Source: Odobenus rosmarus divergens
Taxonomy: Eukaryota; Chordata; Mammalia; Carnivora; Odobenidae
Assembly (NCBI RefSeq): GCF_000321225.1
Contig: NW_004450482.1
Coordinates: 477,985-541,984 of the forward strand
Length of the DNA stretch: 64,000 bases
Reading direction: 5' to 3'
Part shown: positions 55,441 through 64,000 of the stretch, piece after piece
How the letters are laid out: the number at the start of each line of letters is the position of its first letter
Position numbering within the stretch: the first letter of the stretch is position 1
The notes under the pieces: generated by a model
Database searches by the model: none
The model's input: the letters and a program-made list of their open reading frames with translations, nothing else
Told to the model about the DNA's origin: nothing
Program-made: the position numbers and the translations under genes

Positions 55441-55985
55441 CATGTACGTAATATGAGGCCATTAAAAATTATTTCAAAAAAAACCTGGCAAAATTCACCT
55501 GATAACATAGGAGGCAGATTGAGAAACCCATGAGAAGGAACACCACAGGCTAGATGAGAGCCTCAAGGAGTTAGGTATGGGGCTCCAGGGAGAAGGATGA
55601 ATGTTTTGCTTTGTATTTGCACTATTTTATTTCTGTCACATACATATATTACTCTTTAATTTTAACAATGGAAATAAAATTCACAGCATAAGTTCATACT
55701 CCAGAAATTTTTAATAATCTACCAACAGGTTTAGAAATCACATAACTCATGCAGCAATTTTCAATACTTTTGCCTTTTTTCCCCTTAAATGAAATCTACA
55801 GCAGAAAGTCATAATATAAGACAGAGGACAGTGGTAATGAAGGGGCCCACAGCCCTCTTCAAATACTCTTATTCCACTCTATCGCCAATTGACCCAAGTG
55901 CCCAAACCCTGGGAAGTGGGTAACCCAAGTTGGAAACCATCCTACAGTGCAACAATTTCATGGTACAACAAGCCAATCTGTGATG
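55441..55985. other. No recognised feature
   Basis: AT-rich unassigned DNA. Confidence 0.5.
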
Positions 55986-56510
55986 TGTTAAAGAGAAATT
56001 ATTCACCAGGCACTAGTTAAAAATAGCAAGACAGATTTTATTCAAGACTATTGCAATGGGGGAGAGAGACTGAACTCAAATCCAAATACAATAGGGACAA
56101 GTAGGAATTTATAGCCAATGTCTAGTGAGGGGTTCAGTGGAGGAAAAATTGCTAAGAGGAACTTGGTTAGACACCAGGGGTGGAGGGATTCTTAATTGCC
56201 TGACCTAATAGGATTCTTGCTGACCAAGTCACGATTTTTACATCACAGGTGGGGATGAGGAACTTGATCTGATAGCAGAGGTGATCAGATACAGAGAATG
56301 GGGGGATTTCAGCTAAAATGATTTAGCAGAATTCTTGCTAAAACTATGCTAGGCAGGCCTAGCAAGGAAGGACAGGACAGATACAGAAGGCCAAGGTTGA
56401 GATATAGTTGAGAAGAGAGCTCAGGGGAATGTGGCTAAAGTTTGGTCAAGCAGAGAGTCTTCTCATTTGTGCTAACTTAAGGTGTCTTATGTTTGTGTTA
56501 TTTCCACCAG
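55986..56510 (-). mobile_element. ERVL-like LTR, minus
   Basis: Sense reading has 'tgtgatgtaaaaatcgtgac' in U3, a TATA-like 'ggctataaattcc' (plus-strand 56105-56117), an AATAAA signal (56037-56042), then 'atctgtcttgctatttttaac' and an end '...tctctttaaca' at 55986. TATA and poly(A) signal are about 65-70 bases apart. The sense 5' end is less certain; I place it near 56510. No internal region seen. Confidence 0.65.
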
Positions 56511-57218
56511 AGAGTCCATAAACTCCTTGAAGAAGTGTACTAGAGGTTTGGGAAGGAGGAAGGTGGAGGAGAACACGTAAGAAGTAGAGTTGATGTTCTC
56601 TTAATGTGAATTACATGCAAATAGGAACACAAGATTCTAGGAGATTGGAAATGCAGTAAGAAAGTGCAGAGTCCCGTCTATCCAATTTTGAGAATTACTC
56701 CTGTCATGGATACACTTGGGACACAGATTTCCAAGCTGTAGGGGAAATTGAGGTATGGGCTAGTGATCCCCACCTTCCTGCAGAGAAGTGAGTAGAAGTA
56801 AGAAAGAGGATGCATATGGGCAGTTTATTTATTTTTGGTTTTAATTTGTTTTAAAATTCTATTTTACTTTTTATTTTTTAAAAAGGATGGGGTACCTTGG
56901 GCAGAGGTTTGAGTAATGGTATTTAAGATTTTACTGAAAAAAATTCACTGTGCTAACAAACACATTCAAAGAAAATCTTTCATGTAAGGGAAGGTTAATC
57001 CCTTCCTCAGCCCTCCTTCTATCCTTCGCAACTACTGTGTATTTGACTTTTGAAATTATCTGCAGCTCACCAATGTGAACACTCCAAAGTGAACAACATT
57101 TGGAAGGTGGTCACATTTTATATGTATTTCAGGGCACTCATTTAGACCTGCAAGGAGAGTTCCTATTTGGACGTGTCCTCTCCCATTCTCTTGAAAATTG
57201 TGTTTGTGTGTATGTGTG
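56511..57218. other. No recognised feature
   Basis: Unassigned DNA; purine-rich near 56540-56590 and T-rich near 56820-56885. Confidence 0.5.
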
Positions 57219-57400
57219 TTTTAAGATTTTATTTATTTATTTGAGAGAGAGAGAGAATGAGAGAGAGAGCATGAGAAGGGGGAGGATCAGAGGGAGAAAC
57301 AGACTCCCTGCTGAGCAGGGAGCCTGGATGCAGGACTGGGACCCCAGGATCATGACCTGAGCCAAAGGCAGTCCAACCAACTGAGCCACCCAGGCAACCC
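57219..57400 (-). mobile_element. Can-SINE (SINEC), minus
   Basis: Reversed tail 'aagattttatttatttattt' at left, reversed head 'tgagccacccaggcaaccc' at right. The body lacks a few bases after 'aaaggcagtcc' compared with its relatives. Flanks 'attgtgttt' and 'attgggttt' may be a worn duplication. Confidence 0.93.
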
Positions 57401-57684
57401 AACATTGGGTTTTTGATAGCATTGGGAACATTCTCATGTTTGACAATAACACAGTTAGCCACCTCTTCTCTTGATGTGAAAAGATAAACAAACTGTTTAG
57501 CAGCAAACAATTAGGATTAGTTGAAAAGCAATTATTCTGCCTTCCTCTCTTCCTGTGCTCTTCCATAATGCCTCAGAGCTGTGCTTTCTTTTCAAAGGGG
57601 AACTCAAAGGTCAAGAATTAGGGCTCCAGCTTGTGGCATATTACTTTTATTAGCAGGCAAATGGCTGGTAAGAGACAAGGGATG
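57401..57684. other. No recognised feature
   Basis: Unassigned spacer between two SINEs. Confidence 0.5.
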
Positions 57685-57700
57685 TAAAAGGCCATTATGA

Positions 57701-57904
57701 CGGGCACCTGGGTGGCTCAGTTGGTTAAGCGACTGCCTTCAGCTCAGGTCATGATCCTGGAGTCCAGGGATCAAGTCCCACATTGGGCTCCCTGCTCAGC
57801 AGGGAGTCTGCTTCTCCCTCTGACCCTCTTCCCTCTCGTGCTCTCTATCTCTCATTCTCTCTCTCTCAAATAAATAAATAAAATCTTTTAAAAAAATAAA
57901 AAAA
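57701..57904 (+). mobile_element. Can-SINE (SINEC), young-looking, plus
   Basis: Head 'cgggcacctgggtggctcag', body of the 'ctgaccctcttccctctcg' subfamily, tail 'caaataaataaataaaatct'. A perfect 16-base duplication 'taaaaggccattatga' lies at 57685-57700 and 57905-57920. Confidence 0.96.
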
Positions 57905-57920
57905 TAAAAGGCCATTATGA

Positions 57921-59245
57921 GGAGGAGAAATTTAAGAGAAGGCTGAGCCCAGAAGCTAAGTTTTTGCCTTACAGTAGGTGGAAAATATGCCTGGCACTAG
58001 CTCAATCTTATTACAGAATTGCAAAGATTTAAATGTTTTAAGGTGTTGGAATTTTCAGGTTAAAGTTTTATTTTATTTTATTTTTCACTAAAATGACCCA
58101 AGAAACTGAACTCCTTCATAGCCAGTTACCACTCCACACTAGTGTCCAGGCAGAACCACTGTTCTGTGGCTTCTACATGCTCTGCATTTGACATGGTAAT
58201 TACATACCTTCTTGTCTGCCTAGAAGCTGGTCAGTGATTTGCATGTCACAACATGTTAAGTGTAAACTAACTAAAAAACTCTCATAAAATCATTGAGTCC
58301 CAGTGACTGTGCCCACATATTTCTTTGGTGAAATTCACCCAATTCATTTAATGTATTCAAACTGAAATATCCATTAAGAAGTGTATCCAATTTTATCCCC
58401 CATTTCATTAAATAATAATCACATTCATAAAAGAAGGTAGATAAATTGTTTTGAAACAAATGATTATTTCAGAACTTCCTAAGACGTTAATGGCTACAGT
58501 CCATGATTCCTTAACTCATGGTTTATGGGGTCCTCTGGGACCCTCAGAGTTGGCAGTTAATACCTACCCTGTTATGCCCCCAAAGGGGTACACTGTCTCT
58601 CCCCGTCTTCCCTTGCTAGTGATTTCTACCAATGGGAGAATGAAAGAAGCTGCCCTTTGCAAAGGGTATTTGTTATTTCTGGATTTTTTATCCTGTCTTC
58701 CCATTAAAATTATAAATCCAGTGAAAGCTGACATTGGATCAAGTATTTTTGTTATTTATCTAACAGATTTTAGCACAACTAGCTTTAAGCATGTCAAAGG
58801 TACATATTAGATTGGATGATTGCTGAGTTGAATGAATGTTATAGGTTATTAGAAAGAGGTATAAACTGGCATAATTCATGAAAGTTAATGATACACTCAA
58901 ATGAAATTGAATCTATGAAATAAATGGGAAGTTAATGGTGACAATGCTGACCACTTTTTAATCACAGGACTAAGTGTAAAGCAACTGCATTCAGATGAAC
59001 ACAACCCCTTCTCATCTCTAGGTCATGACAGTTTGATCACCTGAAGAATGGTATTGCAGCACATTTTATAAAGAACCATGGCAGAGACTCAGTAGGACAC
59101 ATCCAGCATGCATGCACCCGTTTTAACAAAAAAATCTGCAAATTTCTATGAGGTGTCCAATGTATTCAGAGCTCCATGAATAAGGTCAGTCCTTTTGAGT
59201 GCTACTTGATGTCTAGTTGATGTTTTCATGTCACCAGAGAAGGTG
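57921..59245. other. Unassigned; open frame 58451-58810
   Basis: A 119-codon plus-strand frame (58451-58810) is the only notable open stretch; I recognise no domain and it has no visible exon context. The rest is AT-rich. Confidence 0.4.
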
Positions 59246-59640
59246 TGCTGTGGACTGAATTGTGTCTCTCCCAAATTCCTGAGTTGAAGCCCTAACCCAC
59301 CATTGACTGTATTTGGAGATAAGGCCATTAGGAAGAGGTTAGGTTTAAATAAGGCGATAAGATGGGAAGACCTCATCTGATAGGACTGGTGACCTTAAAA
59401 GAAGAAGTAAAGAGAGAGGTCTCCCTCCTTCTACACACACATGGTGATAAAAAGCTATGTGAGGATAAAATGAGAAAGTGGCTGTCTGCAAGCCAGGAAG
59501 AGGGCCCTCACCAGAATATGACCAGTCTGGCACTCTGATCTCAAACTTGCAGCCTCTAGAACTGAAAGAAATAAATTTCTATTGTTTATAGGCCACTCTG
59601 TCTGTGGTATTTTGTTATAGCAGCCCAAACAGACTAAGAT
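59246..59640 (+). mobile_element. MaLR solo LTR (MLT1-like), plus
   Basis: The only plus-strand MaLR here: 'tgctgtggactgaattgtgt', 'gttgaagccctaacccacca', 'gcaagccaggaagagggccc', 'gcagcctctagaactgaaag', 'aaataaatttctattgttta' and 'agcagcccaaacagactaag' in sense order. 'aggtg' before and 'agatg' after may be the worn 5-base duplication. Confidence 0.8.
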
Positions 59641-62600
59641 GCCATGATCCATTCAACTGATTTTTCAACCCAGCAGAGAGATTTCTCATCTGTAAAGGGA
59701 GACTAACAATGCACCTAATATAGAGGGTCTCTGTGAGGAGTAGGTGAATTATGTGGGTCTATGTGTTATTTAATTTTTGTTTATACCTGTTGTACATAGA
59801 CTGTGCATGGTGCTAGTGAACACAGGAACATTTAGTTATTATATCTAGGGCAAGGAAGGGAAGGAGGGAAAGGTAAGAGAAGAGTTTACTCAGACCCTGC
59901 ATCGATTCTGCACTTAGGAGGTGAAGCACTTGGTCCTTTGTATTGGACATACTATGATAGAATCATCCTAGCACTCCACACCTAATAGATAGCAGGCATG
60001 GTAGATTTAACACTTCTTTTTGTTTTTGTTCCTTATTAGTTATGTGATAAATGAGGTCTCAGAAATGGAAGAATTTATGCTTCATAAGGAAGCAGTGACA
60101 AAAATTACATTTGTTTAATGTGTTTAAATTATTAAAAACTGGGAGAGACAGTGTTCTCTAACATGGGTCCTCAGAACACCCATTGGCAGGAGGAGTGAAG
60201 CTTCCGTCACACTCCTTCCTGCTCAGGATTTCCTGAGGAAGAGCTGGGAGAATAGTATACATTATCCCATTTATTTCACATTAGGGCAACAACGTGGAAA
60301 GACATGAAATGATGCTCTGAAGTTACAGAGATTTGGATGAGAATTATTTTATCATTTCCTTCCTTCATTCATTCCTTCCCTAATCTGTAATATGAGGAGA
60401 ATAAGAGGAAAATAAACATAGACTAAGGCCCCAACCTTCATGAATGACACATAATTGAACTAAATAATATTTTTTAATGCTATGTATGTTTCCCTTCTCT
60501 TTCTTGTTTGTAAGAGTTGGGAATTTTTGAGTTTTTTAATCACTTAAAGAATTTGCTTCCCATAACAAGACCAACTAAAATTTCTCTATAGTTAAAAAGT
60601 GTTCAACAACTACTGGTTAATTCACCTGAAGTTTCAAAGAACAGTCAGCATCGCTACTGTATTAAACTAACGGATAGGTTACAGTTGCTTCAAATGTTTC
60701 TATATACATCATGATTGTTAGTATCCTAATAGTCAAACAAAAACTAAAATTCTGAATTTAGAAGAATATTTGTAAAACATTGATTCTTTCAAAAAGAGCA
60801 TAACCTCTTTAGAAATAGAAGAACTATACATAGTTTAAGACCACTTTTATGTTTTCTAACCTTATACAGCTAAACATTTCTATATATTAAGTGAAATAAA
60901 TTTAATAGGTTAATTTTATGTGTTTCTCTTTCTAATACTGAACTCAGAGCATTTGTTTAAATAATAACACCTGTTTAAAGCTCATGAGACTTCAGAAATC
61001 ATATATCTTAATAAAATTTTTATCTAAGTTGAACAGTTTCCCCATCTGCTTAAATATATTGGTTTCTACAAGTTATCTAAAAACATTTTCTCATATATCT
61101 TCATAACTAAATGGTAATCTTTAGTCATTCATAAATTGCTCTTATATTAGAATTTTCATCACACTTTCCCAACCATTATCTAAGATCTCTTAACATTTAC
61201 TAATTTATATGCTTGGACTTACAGCTAATTGTATTATGATAAATTACCATATCCTTATTATAATACTAACAATGATTAGTTACTCCCTCAATGTTAAATT
61301 CAATCATTTAGTATTGATGCTTTGAAACTTTTATGAAAACTCCTAATGAGTTAGTGCTATCAATTAATAATTTTTCTGAAATTTAAACTTTAGAATGGCA
61401 AGCCCATACAAATCCACTGAAATTTCCCACTTGCTCTATGATTTTGTCATCTTTGACTTTCTTTCTAAAGCCTCCTATATTTTGTTATGTGTAAGATCAT
61501 TTTATATTTTTAGAAAATGAACTAGACACAGCTAATTATCTTGCTAGCAAGGTGGTAAAAGCAGTAAAGCAGGGCTCTTAGAGCAAAGAACGGGACCATC
61601 GTACACACAGATGTGAGAAACTCTTGATCAGGGATGTGGGAAGACTAGTGATAGGTGGTAGGAGTTCATTTCCTGATGAGGTAGGACCTTGAGTTTTGCA
61701 GGTGATGATTTCCATACATGACTTTTGTATGACTTGTGGAAATTACTTCATAATTAGCTAACACATTAAAAATATATGTGCCATTTAAAAAAATGTACAC
61801 AAGAATAATTAAATATTTTGGCTCCCATCTGGATTATCTAAATGGATTATTTCTAATATTCCTGACAATATTCTTAATATTTTATAAAGCAGGTGGGAAT
61901 TATGACTAAACTGTATTGATAAAGAACAACAAAACACCTATTTAAAGGCATCAAGGTGGGTCTAAGCTTAAGGTAACAGATATTATCAAATTGAGTCTTG
62001 AAATTTTTACTTTTTCTTTTAGGTCTGATGAATGACTTTTGTAGAGACCTCAGCATATTTATGTTTTCTGTTATCATGATGAAATGATATGTAAAATGTT
62101 GATTTCAGTGTTGCACTGAATGTGGTTAGGTGACTTTTTATACCATTGTAAATGTTCAGGATAGTGGTGTTTGTTTCTTTGTTTTTATTCATTTATTTTA
62201 GGCTTTGAAACTTTTCATCAAATGCAATTTTATATGAAATCCTGATAAAAAATCTGAGATGCTCTTACTGAAGTTGGGGCAAGAGTAAGTCCTTCCATGT
62301 CCATCAACCCCTGCATCCCTTCCCACCACCCCAAGTTAACCCTCAGGTAACTCCAGATATCCCGAGCATTGAGCACTGATAGGGAACAGTGTGAGAATAA
62401 CTGTTTTAACACACACTAAAATAATTGGATTCATTTCTCTGGAGAAGCAAGTATAAATTGTGTTTTTTAATGTTTTTTCAAGATCAAAGACTTCATGTGT
62501 ATTTTAAGATACCTGGGGTCACAACAGGTCATTTCTTCAGAGGCAGATAGAGTGAAAAATCTTAATCTATTACAAATAATGTAAGTTGGTGACAGCATTA

Positions 62601-63169
62601 TCTCCTTTGTTTCTTCCTATATGTTTATCACCTTAATTTGTCAAATTAAGACATTTGGCAACACTTGGGTAAAAGAATGGCTGACTTTTTAGGAAGTATA
62701 CTATTTCTGTGACTGAATGCCATACCTCCTAGAGCAGCACGTGGGACTTTGTGGCTTCCAGCACAATCTCCCATTTAACATGCATTTTGGGTATTTGGTG
62801 ACAGGACAATTGAGAATGTTTGGATGCTGCATCTAAAAATCTCACTTTTTAAATCTCCATTTAAATGTTCTCGTTCATGTACTATTTGATTCTAGTCACA
62901 TCAACTACTATCCTCGTGCATAGTTAGCAGTCCATGAGCATTCTAAATTCAGTTGAACATCTGTCTTTCCAAGGTGATCAGTCAAGACAAGCCAGATTTT
63001 GCCTCTCGATATGTCCCTTCCTCTAAAGTGAATGGCATAACAGATTTTGAATTTTTTTTAAAGTTTTAATTAATAAAAGGTCCACTTTCCACAAGAGCTA
63101 AAACTAGATTTAATATTATATCTGCAACCCTGTAGATCACTTAGAAATTGAGCTTAACAAATAGTAATG
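59641..63169. other. Mostly AT-rich unassigned DNA; weak MIR near 59680-59770
   Basis: 'tctcatctgtaaagggagac' and 'gtctctgtgaggagtaggtg' near 59686-59745 suggest a small MIR piece. From 60.4 to 62.2 kb the sequence is strongly AT-rich with no named repeat and no open frame above 70 codons. This is the longest stretch without a recognised element. Confidence 0.45.
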
Positions 63170-63560
63170 GAGACTCCACATAAGTGGCTTAACCATACAA
63201 GAGATTATTCTCCCAGAAGGTGTCTTTAGGTAGATAGTTCAGAGCTAATATGGTGACTTCATAAAATCATCAGGGACCCAGGCTCCTCGCTTTTGCCGCT
63301 GCTCTGTCCTGGTTGTTTTCATCCTTCACGTACATGATGGAAGGTTTGCCTGGACAAACTGCTGCTCTACCATCTCAGGCAGCAAAAATGAAGAAGGGTG
63401 TGAGAAGGACTTACAGAAGTTATATATAACACACGATCTTTTTAGCCAAAACTCACATTTGTGGCTATACCAACCTGCAAGAGACACTGGGTAGTTCTGC
63501 TCTTTAAGCTGGATACATTCCCTAGGGTTCTCTTGTAGGACAGGAGGAGACATGGGGTCA
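63170..63560. repeat. Probable ancient interspersed repeat, family unassigned
   Basis: 'tcatcagggacccaggctcc', 'tttgccgctgctctgtcct' and 'aacctgcaagagacactggg' recall a widespread mammalian repeat with a 'gtcatcagggacccaggctcctt' core. I cannot name the family safely. Confidence 0.4.
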
Positions 63561-64000
63561 AACAGGAGACAACTACATATCTCTATGATGCTGCAACATT
63601 CATTTAATTGTTTTGGGCTTAGAGGAGTTATTTTTTTTAAGTCTTTGAGTATTTGTGATTAAGACAGTTTGTGTCTACCCAAATTATTAGTTAACTAGGG
63701 AAAATCCAGTTAGGTCTTTCCTGAGTAGTCCTTAATTTACATAAAAATTAAATTTACTCACATTATTTTGGTTAAAACAATGAACCCTACATCTTATTTC
63801 CTTTGAAAAGCCTTGTTGCTAATAATTCTCAATCAGAATAATGATACTTCAAGAAGTCAATGTATTTATCAAACCAATGCTCAAATTACTTTCTAGTCAG
63901 TTGAAACTGATAGTTGGTATATGTTAAGTCTTCACTGGACAGAGAAGGATAAATAGCAACTGCAATTTGGGCCACCATTTGCTAAGGACCACAGAAAGAG
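63561..64000. other. No recognised feature
   Basis: AT-rich DNA to the right edge; nothing assigned. Confidence 0.5.

Overview
This is a mammalian nuclear DNA window from a carnivoran, most likely the arctoid branch (bear, seal or mustelid-like). The strongest sign is about 18 copies of the carnivore tRNA-Lys-derived SINE (Can-SINE/SINEC), recognised by its head with the 'cctgggtggctcag' core, its internal CT-rich tract and its 'caaataaataaa' tail. Carnivore-type L1 3' ends support this. Genus cannot be fixed from sequence reading alone. I see no bacterial-style operon, no functional RNA gene and no convincing exon. The window reads as an intergenic or deep intronic region, 590 bases of which are an assembly gap (46836-47425).

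Layout. 1-5 kb: an L1 3' end, L2, MIR and MaLR fragments, and a head-to-head SINE pair. 5.18-5.70 kb: a processed copy of the ribosomal protein L30 gene that still has a full-length reading frame. 6-10 kb: MIRs, and an old L1 whose 3' part is inverted relative to its 5' part. 12-21 kb: a cluster of retroviral LTRs, all on the minus strand; at 19.8-21.2 kb an LTR sits inside an older MaLR LTR and is itself hit by two SINEs. 22-28 kb: scattered MIR, L2 and L1 pieces, a SINE and a 280-base pyrimidine microsatellite. 29.0-34.7 kb: one L1 with both original ends and a 13-base target duplication, but with the reverse-transcriptase part of ORF2 missing and three SINEs inside. 35.7-36.9 kb: another L1 ORF2 fragment. 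37-46 kb: mostly unassigned DNA with one well-preserved LTR (39.5-40.1 kb). 46-49 kb: SINEs, a young L1 end running into the gap, and a long purine microsatellite. 51-56 kb: MaLR, SINE, an L1 patchwork in both orientations, and an LTR. 57-64 kb: two SINEs, a plus-strand MaLR and AT-rich unassigned DNA.

No genes here work together. What the window records is the order of retrotransposition events: target-site duplications date many insertions relative to one another. I looked for an undescribed biological system and did not find one. The observations most worth following are the nested LTR locus, the shared-U3 LTR cluster, the RPL30 retrocopy with an apparently early transcript start, and the L1 with a SINE at its internal deletion junction.
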